A stretch of 64,000 nucleotides of DNA from Burkholderia sp. HI2500 (GTDB lineage Bacteria; Pseudomonadota; Gammaproteobacteria; Burkholderiales; Burkholderiaceae): the NCBI RefSeq assembly GCF_002223055.1, contig NZ_NKFL01000004.1, positions 2,094,373 to 2,158,372 of the forward strand, read 5' to 3'. The translations under genes and the position numbers were made by a program. Below are positions 1 to 9,577 of the stretch, piece after piece. The notes below the pieces were generated by a model. That model saw nothing but the letters and a program-made list of their open reading frames with translations. It was not told the origin of the DNA and did not search any database. Numbering within the stretch: the first letter of the stretch is position 1; each line of letters starts with the position of its first letter.

Positions 1-518
1 CGCGGCGGCTTGTCGCCGAAACCGGCGAACTGGTACGACACCGGCAGCATCGTGATGCCGATGCCGGCCGCGCGCGCGGCGTCGATCACGCGCGTGCCGA
101 GCTCGGCGATCTGCGGATAGCGCGAGCCGTCCTGCGTGTGATGCACGTAGTGGAATTCGCACACCGACGTGTAGCCGCACTTGAGCATCTCGACATACAG
201 CCAGCGCGCGATCGCGGCGAGCGCGTCGGGCGTGATCTTCAGCGCGAAGCGGTACATCAGGTCGCGCCAGCTCCAGAAGCTGTCGGACGGATTCGCGCGG
301 TATTCGGTGAGCCCCGCCATCGCGCGCTGGAACGCGTGCGAGTGCAGGTTCGGCATGCCGGGCAGCACGGGCCCCGCCGCGCGAGCGACGCCCGCGGGTG
401 CGTCGGTGTCGGGCGTCACGCCGGTCAGCGTGCCGGCCGCGTCCCAGCGCAGCAGGACGTTACGGCGCCAGCCATCGGGCAGGTACGCATGGTCTGCGAA
501 CAACGTCGTGTCGGTCAT
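1..518 (-). CDS. hutF: Formimidoylglutamate deiminase HutF (partial, N-terminal part)
   Basis: Only the first 172 or so residues lie in the window; the gene continues past base 1. The product removes ammonia from N-formimidoyl-L-glutamate in the five-step histidine degradation route. The visible part looks like the start of an amidohydrolase-fold enzyme: a beta-rich N-terminus, then PGMPNLHSHAFQRAM, whose His-x-His pair is the metal-binding motif of this family, then FWSWRDLMYRF, typical of HutF. The ATG at 518 lies four bases after the hutI stop, so it is translated as the last gene of the hut operon. Presence of HutF rather than HutG alone indicates the five-step pathway. The C-terminal catalytic residues cannot be checked here. 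Confidence 0.93.
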   Translation of the reverse strand, partial: MTDTTLFADHAYLPDGWRRNVLLRWDAAGTLTGVTPDTDAPAGVARAAGPVLPGMPNLHSHAFQRAMAGLTEYRANPSDSFWSWRDLMYRFALKITPDALAAIARWLYVEMLKCGYTSVCEFHYVHHTQDGSRYPQIAELGTRVIDAARAAGIGITMLPVSYQFAGFGDKPP

Positions 519-522
519 GAGG

Positions 523-1746
523 CTATCCATTCATCCGGCGAAACACGGTAGTGCCGCCGCGTACGACCTGCTCGCACAGCGGCCGGCCGATCCAGTAGGC
601 GAGCTCCGCCAGCGAGCCGACCGACCACGCGGCGAAGTCGGCCTGGCGACCGACCTCGAGCGCGCCGTGGCGATCCGCGCGGCCGAGCGCCGCGGCCGCA
701 TGGCGCGTGACGCCCTGCAGCACTTCGGGCACTGTCATGCGGAACAGCGTGCAGCCCATGTTCAACGTCAGCAGCAGCGATTCGAGCGGCGACGTGCCGG
801 GGTTGTGATCGGTCGCGAGCGCGATCGGCACGCCGTGCTTGCGCAGCAGCTCGATCGGCGGCAGTTGTGTCTCGCGGATGAAGTAGTACGCGCCGGGCAG
901 CAGCACGGCAACCGTGCCGGCTGCCTTCATCGCCTCGATGCCGGCTTCGTCGAGAAATTCGAGGTGATCGGCGGACAGCGCGCGATAACGCGCGGCCAGC
1001 GCCGTGCCGCCCGCGTTCGACAGTTGCTCCGCATGCAGCTTCACGGGCAGCCCGCGCCGCGTCGCGGCCTCGAACACGCGCTCGGTCTGCGCGAGCGAAA
1101 AGCCGATGCGTTCGCAGAACACGTCGACCGCGTCGACGAGCCCTTCGTCGGCCAGCGCCGGCAGCATCCGGTCGCACACTTCGTCGATGTACGCATCCGC
1201 ACGGCCCGCATATTCGGGCGGTAGCGCGTGCGCGCCGAGGAAGGTCGTGTAGACGGTGACCGGAAAGCGTTCGCCGAGCTGGCGTGCAACGCGCAGCATC
1301 TTGCGTTCGCTCGCGAGGTCGAGCCCGTAGCCCGACTTGATCTCGATCGCGGTCACGCCTTCGGCGAGCAGCGGCTGCAGGCGTGCTGCAGCCTGCACGA
1401 ACAGCGTCGTCTCGTCGGCCGCGCGCGTCGCGCGCACCGTCGACACGATCCCGCCGCCCTGCCGCGCGATCTCCTCGTAGCTCACGCCCGCGAGGCGCTG
1501 CGCGAATTCGTCGGCACGCGTGCCGCCGTACACGAGGTGCGTATGGCAGTCGACGAGGCCCGGCGTCACCCACGCGCCGTGCAGATCCTCGCGCTGCCAG
1601 TGGGCGTAACCGTGCGGCAGCGCGGACATCGCGCCGAGCCAGACGATCGTGCCGGTTTCGTCGACGGCGATCGCCGCGTCGTCGATCGTCTCGTCAGGAT
1701 GGCCGTGCGGACACAGCCTCAGGTGATGCCAGACAGTCGGTTTCAT
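523..1746 (-). CDS. hutI: Imidazolonepropionase HutI
   Basis: Hydrolyses 4-imidazolone-5-propanoate to N-formimidoyl-L-glutamate in the cytoplasm, third step of histidine breakdown. The 407-residue length is normal for the family. Residues 68-70 give the His-Thr-His metal motif in [13 protein letters not shown], followed by a TIM-barrel amidohydrolase sequence with [15 protein letters not shown] and [10 protein letters not shown], the other metal and substrate residues expected. It sits four bases after hutD and four before hutF, all on the minus strand, so it is part of one polycistronic unit under HutC control. Confidence 0.97.
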   Translation of the reverse strand: MKPTVWHHLRLCPHGHPDETIDDAAIAVDETGTIVWLGAMSALPHGYAHWQREDLHGAWVTPGLVDCHTHLVYGGTRADEFAQRLAGVSYEEIARQGGGIVSTVRATRAADETTLFVQAAARLQPLLAEGVTAIEIKSGYGLDLASERKMLRVARQLGERFPVTVYTTFLGAHALPPEYAGRADAYIDEVCDRMLPALADEGLVDAVDVFCERIGFSLAQTERVFEAATRRGLPVKLHAEQLSNAGGTALAARYRALSADHLEFLDEAGIEAMKAAGTVAVLLPGAYYFIRETQLPPIELLRKHGVPIALATDHNPGTSPLESLLLTLNMGCTLFRMTVPEVLQGVTRHAAAALGRADRHGALEVGRQADFAAWSVGSLAELAYWIGRPLCEQVVRGGTTVFRRMNG

Positions 1747-1750
1747 GCGT

Positions 1751-2362
1751 TCAGTCTCGTTCGCCGATGGCGAGCGACACGGCGAGCAACGCGCCGCTCC
1801 CGCTCACGACGACGTCAAACGCACGCCGCGGCCCGTCGAGCCGCAGCGTGTCCATTTCTTCCAGGGTGTAGCGTGTGCCGTCGATTTCGACCGCGGCTTC
1901 GCCGGCCGCGCAATGCAGCAGCACGGTATCGGCATGCTCGATGCGGTGCGCGCCTGCGCGCCATACGTCGAGCGCGCCGCGCGCGGCCGAACGGCGCGTC
2001 ATCAGGTTGAAGTCGCGCGTCGCGCCGTCGTGCAGCGTCGCGTCGATCGCCGCTTCCCCCACAAAATCCGCGCGGGCCAGCGGCGCGTCGAGCACGTGGC
2101 GGGCGCCGCCTGCCTCGGCGAGCGTCATGCCCGCGCCGGACAGCAGCACCAGCGTGCGGTCGATCCCGTCGAAACGCGAGAACGGCCCGGCCGTGCCGAC
2201 GTCGGCGACGCTCACGCGCCACGCGAACGCGTCGAGCGCGGCGCCCGGCGGGAACGCGCCGATTTCGCGCGTCACGCCGCCACCGTTCTTCCATGGCGAC
2301 GCGACGAGATCCGCCGCGCGGATCATCGTCGCAATCGCCGGCGCCTGGTGGAGCGCCGTCAT
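1751..2362 (-). CDS. hutD: HutD family protein
   Basis: Cupin-fold protein of about 203 residues found in many hut operons. It contains the conserved start [22 protein letters not shown], with the WKNGGG motif that marks HutD. In Pseudomonas HutD has been proposed to set an upper limit on hut expression; its biochemical role is not settled. The open frame extends upstream, but the ATG at 2362 was chosen because it begins two bases after the hutU stop and just precedes the conserved motif. Cotranscribed with hutU and hutI. Confidence 0.92.
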   Translation of the reverse strand: MTALHQAPAIATMIRAADLVASPWKNGGGVTREIGAFPPGAALDAFAWRVSVADVGTAGPFSRFDGIDRTLVLLSGAGMTLAEAGGARHVLDAPLARADFVGEAAIDATLHDGATRDFNLMTRRSAARGALDVWRAGAHRIEHADTVLLHCAAGEAAVEIDGTRYTLEEMDTLRLDGPRRAFDVVVSGSGALLAVSLAIGERD

Positions 2363-2364
2363 GC

Positions 2365-4053
2365 TCAGCGGCCGAGCATCGGCAGCTTCAGGCCGGCTTC
2401 GCGGGCCGTCTGCTGCGCGAGTTCGTAGCCGGCATCCGCATGGCGCATCACGCCCGTCGCCGGGTCGTTCAGCAGCACGCGGCCGAGACGCTCGTGCGCT
2501 TCGGCGGTACCGTCGGCGACGATCACGACGCCCGAGTGCTGCGAGAAGCCCATGCCCACGCCGCCGCCATGGTGCAGCGACACCCACGATGCGCCGCCTG
2601 CGGTGTTCAGCAGTGCGTTCAGCAGCGGCCAGTCGCTCACGGCGTCCGAACCGTCCTTCATCGATTCCGTCTCGCGGTTCGGGCTCGCGACCGAGCCGGT
2701 GTCGAGGTGGTCGCGGCCGATCACGATCGGGGCCTTCAGCTCGCCGTTCTTGACCATCTCGTTGAACGCCTGGCCGAGGCGATAGCGATCCTTCACGCCG
2801 ACCCAGCAGATCCGTGCCGGCAGGCCCTGGAACGCAATGCGCTCACGCGCCATGTCGAGCCAGTTGTGCAGGTGCGGATCGTCGGGGATCAGCTCCTTCA
2901 CCTTCTGGTCGGTCTTGTAGATGTCTTCCGGATCGCCCGACAGCGCGACCCAGCGGAACGGGCCCTTGCCTTCGCAGAACAGCGGGCGGATGTAGGCCGG
3001 CACGAAGCCCGGGAAGTCGAATGCGTTCTCGACACCCATTTCCAGCGCCATCTGGCGGATGTTGTTGCCGTAGTCGAGCGTCGCCGCACCGCGTTCCTGC
3101 AGCGCGAGCATCGCGCGCACCTGGACGGCCATCGACTGCTTCGCGACCTTCACGATGCTCTGCGGATCGACCTTCTGCGCTTCGCGCCATTGCGCGACGG
3201 TCCAGCCTTGCGGCAGGTAGCCGTTGATCGGGTCGTGCGCGCTCGTCTGGTCGGTCACGCAGTCCGGCGTGATGCCGCGCGTGACGAGTTCGGCGAACAC
3301 GTCGGCCGCGTTGCCGAGCAGGCCGATCGACACCGGCTTGCCGGTGCGCTTCGCTTCCTCGATCATGCCGAGCGCCTCGTCGAGCGTCGTCGCCTTCTTG
3401 TCGACGTAGCGCGTCTTCAGGCGGAAGTCGATGCGGGTCTCGTCGCATTCGACCGCGATCATCGAGAAGCCGGCCATCGTCGCGGCCAGCGGCTGCGCGC
3501 CGCCCATGCCGCCGAGGCCGCCCGTCAGGATCCAGCGGCCCGACGGATCGCCGTTGAAGTGCTGGTTCGCGACCGAGAAGAACGTTTCATAGGTGCCCTG
3601 AACGATGCCCTGGCTCCCGATGTAGATCCAGCTGCCGGCCGTCATCTGGCCGTACATCATCAGGCCCTTGCGATCGAGCTCGTGGAAGTGATCCCAGTTC
3701 GCCCAGTGCGGCACGAGGTTCGAGTTCGCGAGCAGCACGCGCGGCGCATCCTTGTGCGTGCGGAACACACCGACCGGCTTGCCCGACTGGATCAGCAGCG
3801 TCTCGTTCTCTTCGAGATCCTTCAGCGACGCGAGGATCTGGTCGTAGCATTCCCAGTTGCGTGCCGCACGGCCGATGCCGCCGTACACGACGAGCGCATG
3901 CGGGTGCTCGGCGACTTCCGGGTCGAGGTTGTTCTGGATCATCCGGTAGGCCGCTTCGGCCAGCCAGGTCTTGCAGACTTTCTCGCTGCCGCGCGGCGCG
4001 CGGATCGTGCGCGTCGGATCGAGACGGGGATCGATGTGTTTCGGATGGTTCAT
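2365..4053 (-). CDS. hutU: Urocanate hydratase (urocanase) HutU
   Basis: Converts urocanate to imidazolonepropionate using tightly bound NAD+ as an electrophile, second step of histidine degradation. The 562-residue length matches bacterial urocanases. The glycine-rich NAD-binding stretch [10 protein letters not shown] is at about residues 178-187, and LPARICWVG carries the conserved active-site cysteine region near residue 410. The C-terminus contains [17 protein letters not shown], a hallmark of the family. There are 39 bases between hutC and this gene, the widest gap in the operon. Confidence 0.98.
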   Translation of the reverse strand: MNHPKHIDPRLDPTRTIRAPRGSEKVCKTWLAEAAYRMIQNNLDPEVAEHPHALVVYGGIGRAARNWECYDQILASLKDLEENETLLIQSGKPVGVFRTHKDAPRVLLANSNLVPHWANWDHFHELDRKGLMMYGQMTAGSWIYIGSQGIVQGTYETFFSVANQHFNGDPSGRWILTGGLGGMGGAQPLAATMAGFSMIAVECDETRIDFRLKTRYVDKKATTLDEALGMIEEAKRTGKPVSIGLLGNAADVFAELVTRGITPDCVTDQTSAHDPINGYLPQGWTVAQWREAQKVDPQSIVKVAKQSMAVQVRAMLALQERGAATLDYGNNIRQMALEMGVENAFDFPGFVPAYIRPLFCEGKGPFRWVALSGDPEDIYKTDQKVKELIPDDPHLHNWLDMARERIAFQGLPARICWVGVKDRYRLGQAFNEMVKNGELKAPIVIGRDHLDTGSVASPNRETESMKDGSDAVSDWPLLNALLNTAGGASWVSLHHGGGVGMGFSQHSGVVIVADGTAEAHERLGRVLLNDPATGVMRHADAGYELAQQTAREAGLKLPMLGR

Positions 4054-4092
4054 GACGACTGCTCCCGAAGGAAAATGACTATCAAATAGGAA

Positions 4093-4788
4093 TCAGAAAT
4101 GCCCGGTGAAGCGATAACGGCTGCCGGGATGCCACAGATTCGCCACCGAGGCGACGACGCCCTGCGACCAGGTGCGTCGATGTAAAACCAGACACGGCTC
4201 GACGTCGTCCATCCGCAGCTGCTCGCGCCGCTCCGGCGCCGGGGCCGCCGCTTCGATCCGGTACTCGACGCGCTGCAGCGGAGCCGCGCGCATCAGGTAC
4301 AGGTTCGGCGTCGTGTTCGTGAAATCCTGCTCGGCGTAATCCGGCGCGACCGCCGGATTCACCCATCGTTCTTCGAGCTGCACGGGCTCGTCGTTCTCGA
4401 AGTGCAGCACCTGCGAATGAAACAGCTTCGTGCGCACGGCGACCTGCATCTCGTCGGCGAGCGCGTCGTCGGCGCGGATCGTGTCGAGGCCGAGCACGCT
4501 GGCGTGATACGCATGCCCGCGTGCGCCGACTTCCTCCGAGATGCTGCGGATCGCCACCAGCGTCGACTCGTACTTCGGCCGCGCGACGTAGGTGCCCGCC
4601 CCCTTCATGCGCGTGAGCACCTGCTCGGCCGTCAACTCGCGCAGCGCGCGGTTGACGGTCATGCGCGCCACCTTGAATTCGCGCGCCAGCTCGTTCTCGG
4701 ACGGCACCTGATCGCCCTCCTCCCACTCGCCTGCGTGGATGCGGGCCAGGATGAAATCCTTGATCTCCTGGTAGACCGGCGCGCTCAT
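4093..4788 (-). CDS. hutC: Histidine utilisation repressor HutC (GntR family)
   Basis: A 231-residue transcriptional repressor of the GntR/HutC subfamily. Residues 1-70 form the winged helix-turn-helix (YQEIKDFILARIHAGEW, VPSENELAREF, MTVNRALREL), and residues 90-225 form the UTRA ligand-binding domain (PVQLEERWVNP, RYRFTGHF). In characterised bacteria urocanate is the inducer that releases HutC from DNA. It starts four bases after the hutH stop, so it is cotranscribed with its targets and should be autoregulated through the two palindromes upstream of hutH. Confidence 0.95.
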   Translation of the reverse strand: MSAPVYQEIKDFILARIHAGEWEEGDQVPSENELAREFKVARMTVNRALRELTAEQVLTRMKGAGTYVARPKYESTLVAIRSISEEVGARGHAYHASVLGLDTIRADDALADEMQVAVRTKLFHSQVLHFENDEPVQLEERWVNPAVAPDYAEQDFTNTTPNLYLMRAAPLQRVEYRIEAAAPAPERREQLRMDDVEPCLVLHRRTWSQGVVASVANLWHPGSRYRFTGHF

Positions 4789-4792
4789 GGGC

Positions 4793-6316
4793 TTACTGTT
4801 CCGACGCGAACGAGAACGGCGCGACCTTTGCGAACGCGCGCTCGCCGACCAGCTTGGCGATCACGGCGATGTCCGGTGCGAAGTAGTGATCGAGCTCGTA
4901 GTGCGCGACCTTGGCGCGGATCGTTTCCATCACCGGCGCCAGCTTCGGGCTCGTGTGGTACGGCGCGCGCAGGTCGACGCCTTGTGCGGCGGCCAGCAGT
5001 TCGATCGCGAGGATGTGCTTCGTGTTGTCCGCGATGTCGGCGAGCTTGCGCGCGGCGAACGTCGCCATCGACACGTGGTCTTCCTGGTTCGCCGAGGTCG
5101 GCAGCGAGTCGACCGACGCCGGGTGCGCGAGCGTCTTGTTTTCCGATGCGAGTGCGGCCGCCGTCACGTGCGCGATCATGAAGCCCGAGTTCACGCCGCC
5201 GTCCCGCACGAGGAACGGGGGCAGGCCCGACAGCGTCGCGTCGATCAGCAGCGCGATGCGGCGTTCGGCCAGCGCGCCGATTTCCGCTGCGGCGAGCGCG
5301 AGGTTGTCGGCCGCGAACGCGACGGGTTCGGCGTGGAAGTTGCCGCCCGACAGCACTTCGCCGGTATCCGGGAAGATCAGCGGGTTGTCCGACACGGCAT
5401 TCGCTTCGACCAGCAGCACGTCGGCCGCATGGCGCATCTGGTCCAGGCACGCGCCCATCACCTGCGGCTGGCAGCGCAGGCTGTACGGGTCCTGCACCTT
5501 GTCGCAGTCGCGGTGCGACTGGTTGATCGGCGAGCCTTCGAGCAGGTCGCGATACGACGCGGCCGCGTCGATCTGGCCTTGGTGGCCGCGCAGCTCATGA
5601 ATGCGTGCGTCGAACGGCTTCACCGAGCCGGCTGCGGCATCGACCGACAGCGCGCCGGCGACGAGCGCGGTGCGGTACAGGTCTTCGATCGCGAACATGT
5701 TGTCGAGCGCCAGCGCGGTCGATGCCTGCGTGCCGTTCAGCAGCGCCAGGCCTTCCTTCGCCTGCAGCGTCAGCGGCGCGAGGCCCGCGACGCGCAGACC
5801 GTCGATCGCGCTCGCACGCTCGCCGCGGATGAACACTTCGCCGACGCCCAGCAGCACGGCCGACATGTGCGCGAGCGGCGCGAGGTCGCCCGATGCGCCG
5901 ACCGAGCCCTTCACCGGGATCAGCGGCAGCACGTCCGCGTTGAACAGCTTGATCAGCGCGTCCATCACTTCGCGACGGATGCCCGAGTGGCCGCGGCCGA
6001 GGCTCGACAGCTTCAGCGCCATCAGCAGGCGCACCGACGAGCGTGCCATCGGCTCGCCCACGCCGACCGCGTGCGACAGCACGAGGTTCTTCTGCAGCAG
6101 TTCGAGCTGGTCGTGCGGGATGTGCGTGCTGGCCAGGCGGCCGAAGCCCGTGTTGATGCCGTAGGCCGGCTCGCCCTTCGCAGCGATGTCGGCGACGGCC
6201 TTCGCGCCGGCGTCGATCTTCGCGAAGCTGGCCGGGTCGAGCGCGAGCTGCACGGATTCGCGTGCGATCTGGCGCAGTTGCGGGAGGGTCAGATGGCCGG
6301 GGGTCAACGTAATCAT
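4793..6316 (-). CDS. hutH: Histidine ammonia-lyase HutH
   Basis: First enzyme of histidine catabolism: L-histidine to urocanate plus ammonia. The 507-residue protein has the Ala-Ser-Gly triad at residues 141-143 in [13 protein letters not shown] that cyclises into the MIO electrophile, and the family signatures YGINTGFG and GNFHAEP. The frame is open 18 codons further upstream, but the ATG at 6316 gives the usual MITLTPG start and leaves both operator palindromes outside the coding sequence. It is the promoter-proximal gene of the hut operon. Confidence 0.97.
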   Translation of the reverse strand: MITLTPGHLTLPQLRQIARESVQLALDPASFAKIDAGAKAVADIAAKGEPAYGINTGFGRLASTHIPHDQLELLQKNLVLSHAVGVGEPMARSSVRLLMALKLSSLGRGHSGIRREVMDALIKLFNADVLPLIPVKGSVGASGDLAPLAHMSAVLLGVGEVFIRGERASAIDGLRVAGLAPLTLQAKEGLALLNGTQASTALALDNMFAIEDLYRTALVAGALSVDAAAGSVKPFDARIHELRGHQGQIDAAASYRDLLEGSPINQSHRDCDKVQDPYSLRCQPQVMGACLDQMRHAADVLLVEANAVSDNPLIFPDTGEVLSGGNFHAEPVAFAADNLALAAAEIGALAERRIALLIDATLSGLPPFLVRDGGVNSGFMIAHVTAAALASENKTLAHPASVDSLPTSANQEDHVSMATFAARKLADIADNTKHILAIELLAAAQGVDLRAPYHTSPKLAPVMETIRAKVAHYELDHYFAPDIAVIAKLVGERAFAKVAPFSFASEQ

Positions 6317-6326
6317 GTGAGCAATC

Positions 6327-6338
6327 CTGTCTAGACAA
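6327..6338. promoter_or_regulatory. hutC box 1: HutC operator, proximal site
   Basis: The perfect palindrome TGTCTAGACA at 6328-6337 lies 11 bases upstream of the hutH start. It closely resembles HutC binding sites described in other bacteria (TTGTNTANACAA type). Its position near the start codon would block initiation or early elongation of transcription. Confidence 0.75.
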
Positions 6339-6371
6339 GTTCGGAATGGATTGAAGTGTAGCCACGCCAAC

Positions 6372-6383
6372 TTGTCTAGACAA
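6372..6383. promoter_or_regulatory. hutC box 2: HutC operator, distal site
   Basis: The perfect 12-base palindrome TTGTCTAGACAA. Its centre is 45 bases from that of the proximal site, a little over four helical turns, so two HutC dimers could bind on nearly the same DNA face. It lies between hutH and the divergent binding-protein gene and could influence both. Confidence 0.78.
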
Positions 6384-6529
6384 CCCGTTTTTCATCGATT
6401 TCGACTCGGGAGTTTCCCTGATGCCCGGCGCGGCCCGCCGCATCGGCCCGTGCGATCCGGCGCTTAACAGTTGTTGCAATTATTTTGTTTTTGGCAACAT
6501 ACGGATCACCATTCGCCATGGAGACCGCC

Positions 6530-7450
6530 ATGTCCTTCCCGTCACGACTCGCCATCCGGTTCGGCCGCCCCCTGCTGTTCGCCGCGTGCGCACTCGCGTG
6601 CGGCGCGTCGCTCGCCGCGGAGCCGCTGTCCGGCACGCTCGAGAAGATCCGGCAGAGCAACCTGATCTCGATCGGCCACCGCGAAACGTCGGTGCCGTTC
6701 TCCTACGCCGACGCGAACGGCAAGGTCATCGGCTTCTCGCAGGACCTGTGCGACCGCGTGATCGCCGCCGTGAAGGCGCGCATCGGCAAGCCCGACCTGC
6801 AGGTGCGCTTCATTCCGGTCACGTCGCAGAACCGCATTCCGCTCGTGCAGAACGGCACCGTCGATCTCGAATGCGGCGTGACGACCAACCTCGCCGCGCG
6901 TCACGCGCAGGTCGCGTTCTCGACCACCTTCTTCGTCGCGACGACGCGCCTGCTCACGCGCACGAGTTCGGGGATCCGCGACTTCCCCGACCTCGCCGGC
7001 AAGACGGTCGTGACGAACCAGGGCACGACGTCCGAACGCCTGCTGCGCAAGATGAACGAGGAAAAGAAGATGAACATGCAGATCATCAGCGCGAAGGATT
7101 ACGGCGAAGGACGCCTCACGCTCGAATCGGGCCGCGCGGCCGCGTACATGATGGACGACGTGCTGCTCGCGGGCGTGCGCCAGCTCGCTGCGAAACCGGC
7201 CGACTGGCAGATCGTCGGCACGCCACAATCGTCGGAGGCCTACGGGTTCATGCTGCGCAAGGACGATCCGCAGTTCAAGGCGCTCGTCGACGGCGTGCTC
7301 GTGCAGTTGATGAAGCACGGCGAGATCGACGCGCTGTACGACAAGTGGTTCATGAAGCCGGTGCCGCCGAAGGGGCTGTCGTTCGACTTCGCGATGAGCG
7401 ACGTGATCAAGGCGCGCTATGCGGCGCCGAACGACGCGCCGCTTGAATGA
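6530..7450 (+). CDS. Amino-acid ABC transporter substrate-binding protein
   Basis: Periplasmic solute-binding protein of the family 3 (SBP_bac_3) type, nearest in look to glutamate/aspartate binding proteins such as GltI. An N-terminal signal peptide ends near ACGASLAAE; the mature part has LISIGHRETSVPFSYADANGKVIGFSQDLC and GTVDLECGVTTN, both typical of the family. The start at 6530 was chosen because GGAGAC lies just upstream; in-frame ATG at 6518 and TTG at 6485 are alternatives. No permease or ATPase gene is adjacent, so it must serve a transporter encoded elsewhere. It is divergent from hutH, which hints at a link to histidine or glutamate, but this is inference. Confidence 0.85.
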   Translation: MSFPSRLAIRFGRPLLFAACALACGASLAAEPLSGTLEKIRQSNLISIGHRETSVPFSYADANGKVIGFSQDLCDRVIAAVKARIGKPDLQVRFIPVTSQNRIPLVQNGTVDLECGVTTNLAARHAQVAFSTTFFVATTRLLTRTSSGIRDFPDLAGKTVVTNQGTTSERLLRKMNEEKKMNMQIISAKDYGEGRLTLESGRAAAYMMDDVLLAGVRQLAAKPADWQIVGTPQSSEAYGFMLRKDDPQFKALVDGVLVQLMKHGEIDALYDKWFMKPVPPKGLSFDFAMSDVIKARYAAPNDAPLE

Positions 7451-7471
7451 GCGCCGCGCGCTGACCGCGGC

Positions 7472-8227
7472 TCACGCACGCGTCCACGCGACGCATGCCG
7501 CATAGCCGGGCGCCGCGTCGAGCCACGCCGCATCGAACGCCGCGACGCCGGCGGCGGGCGCGGCCGGCTCGACGATCGTCGTCGCGGGGGTCGCGCCATC
7601 GCGCGGCGGCATGACCGCGAACGCGCTCAGCCCGCCGACGATGCCCGTGCCGAGCGCCTTGAGCAGCGCCTCCTTCGCACTCCAGACGCGCATGAATGCG
7701 CCGGCGCGTTCGGCCGGCGGCAGGCTGTCGAGATAGGCGGCCTCGGCGGGCGCGCAGACTTCGCGCGTCAGCGCGCGCCAGTCGGTCGCGCGGTTGCAGC
7801 ACTCGATATCGACGCCCACGCGCCCCGCGGGGGCCCACGCAATCAACGCATGATCGCCCGCATGCGACACGTTGAAGTCGAGCGACGCGCGATGCGCGCC
7901 GTCCAGCGACGGCCGACCCGATTCATCGACGACGATCGCCACCGCCCGCGGCGCGATGCCGAGGGCCGTGCCGAGCACGTCGCGCAGCGCGGCGCGCGTC
8001 GCGGCGCTGCGCACCGTATCCTCATGCCGCATGAAGCGTGCGGCCCGCGCGCGCTCGCCGTCGCTCAGGGCCGCATACGCTGGCGACGCAAGCGGTACGC
8101 ACCAGTCGAAATCGACACGCGCGATCTGCACGCCGGCGCGCGCCGCGGCGGGCGGCGCGTCGAGCCGCTGCATGCGCCAGGCGCGGGAGCTTTCAGACGG
8201 AGAAACGGAATCGGGCGGGACGAGCAT
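7472..8227 (-). CDS. 4'-phosphopantetheinyl transferase (Sfp-type)
   Basis: Transfers phosphopantetheine from CoA to the serine of carrier-protein domains. The 251-residue protein has the Sfp-family motifs in order: FNVSHAGD at 118-125, the Mg2+-binding GVDIE at 138-142, and WSAKEALLK at 182-190. The length matches the Sfp/EntD type rather than the short AcpS type, so polyketide or nonribosomal peptide synthetase carriers are the likely targets. No such synthetase is in this window, so it probably serves distant loci. It is convergent with the binding-protein gene, 21 bases away. Confidence 0.9.
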   Translation of the reverse strand: MLVPPDSVSPSESSRAWRMQRLDAPPAAARAGVQIARVDFDWCVPLASPAYAALSDGERARAARFMRHEDTVRSAATRAALRDVLGTALGIAPRAVAIVVDESGRPSLDGAHRASLDFNVSHAGDHALIAWAPAGRVGVDIECCNRATDWRALTREVCAPAEAAYLDSLPPAERAGAFMRVWSAKEALLKALGTGIVGGLSAFAVMPPRDGATPATTIVEPAAPAAGVAAFDAAWLDAAPGYAACVAWTRA

Positions 8228-8365
8228 CGACGTGCGGCGGCCTGTGGAAGGAAACGTCCGATGTTAATCGATCAGGCGACATGGCGAACCGTTGCGGCCC
8301 GCCGGCGTCGATGCCGAGCGCCGGCGCTTGTCCTCTCGGCATGCGCCAAGCATGACGAGGCCGCC

Positions 8366-9409
8366 CTATCGCCCGTTCGCTGCAACGCCCGGCACGCCGC
8401 TACCGGGCCCGCGCCCGCGCGATGCCGGGTGAATCGCATGCACGTTGCCCGGCGCATCGGCCGGCAGCGCGCCGTGTTGCAGCCAGTAGAGCGCGAGCGG
8501 CCACAGTGTTTCGGTGAAGCGGCTGTGGAAAAACGCGAAATGGCCGATCGCGTCGACGCCGATGTCGGCCGGCGCGATCCGCAGATGCGTGACGTCGCTG
8601 CCCGTGTAGTAGCCGACCAGCCGCTCGATCGCCGCGACCGTGCCGAACCCGTCGTCGTCGAGGCCAATCGCGAGCATCGGCGCCGACAGCCCCGCGAAGC
8701 GGGCGGGCAACGCGGCGCGGCTCGCGGCGGGTTCGGCGAGCGGGCCGCTCGTATAGCCCTCCTCGAAGCGTGCCTGCGAGCGCACCCACGACAACGCGAC
8801 GCCGCGCGGCGTGTCCTCCATCCAGCCGAGCCGCTTCGCGGGCACGTAGCCGAACACGGCCGCGAGCACCGGCATCGCGACGTGCCACTTCCACCACATG
8901 CGCCGCCGTTCGGCCGGCCGGTAATCGCGCCAGTACGCATACTGCGCGCCGACCGTCACCGCATGCCGCACGTGGACGTTCGATGCGGCGAGCCCCAGCG
9001 CGAACCCGCCGATGCTGTGCGCGACGACGTCGATCGGCTGGCCCGGAAACGCGTCGCGTGCGTAGCGCAGCGCGGCTTCGCAATCGAGCCGCCCCCAGTC
9101 GAGCCAGTTCGCGCGCAGCTTCGCGAGCTGCGCCGGGCGCGACCCGCCGATGCCGCGATAGTCGTAGACGAGCACGTCGCGCCCCTGGGCGAACAGCCAG
9201 GCCGCGAAACGAAAGTAGTAGTCGCAACGCACCGACGTCGCGCAATTGATGACCGTCACCGGCCGCACGACACTGCCGCCGCGATGGCGCCATACATGGC
9301 CGCGCAATGCATAGCCGTCGGCCGCGCGCAGCGTCACCGGCTCAGGCGGCAATGCGTCCGCCGCGCGGGTGCCCTGCGTCATTTCGCTGCCTTCGTTCGA
9401 AATCGTCAT
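8366..9409 (-). CDS. Alpha/beta hydrolase family protein
   Basis: A 347-residue serine hydrolase-like protein with the nucleophile elbow AHSIGG at about residues 130-135 (Ser132) and an oxyanion region near VTVINCATSVRCDYY. DYRGIGGS near 84-90 is a typical strand-loop of the fold. A candidate catalytic His lies in the late AIGHFAFF motif. The open frame reaches 9595, but the ATG at 9409 is preceded by GGAGACACG, a good ribosome site, and the upstream extension is low-complexity. The substrate is unknown. It is upstream of and in the same direction as the phosphopantetheinyl transferase gene with a 138-base gap, so cotranscription is possible. Confidence 0.8.
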   Translation of the reverse strand: MTISNEGSEMTQGTRAADALPPEPVTLRAADGYALRGHVWRHRGGSVVRPVTVINCATSVRCDYYFRFAAWLFAQGRDVLVYDYRGIGGSRPAQLAKLRANWLDWGRLDCEAALRYARDAFPGQPIDVVAHSIGGFALGLAASNVHVRHAVTVGAQYAYWRDYRPAERRRMWWKWHVAMPVLAAVFGYVPAKRLGWMEDTPRGVALSWVRSQARFEEGYTSGPLAEPAASRAALPARFAGLSAPMLAIGLDDDGFGTVAAIERLVGYYTGSDVTHLRIAPADIGVDAIGHFAFFHSRFTETLWPLALYWLQHGALPADAPGNVHAIHPASRGRGPGSGVPGVAANGR

Positions 9410-9577
9410 CGTGTCTCCGGTCCCATGCTTCGCGGTCCGTCCGGGTGAGCGCGTCAGTGCCTGCCCACGTCCATGCTTCGCAGCCGGCCGGGGCGTCAAC
9501 GCACGTGCGCCTGCGCCGCCTTCACCGCCCGCGCCAGCCTCCATTGAACTTGACGCGCCCCGCGTTCTCAACCAATC

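Noticed and set aside
138..1224. Long plus-strand open frames opposite hutF and hutI
   Set aside because: High-GC shadow frames: Arg/Ala/Gly-rich with no motifs, while the minus strand encodes clear HutF and HutI.
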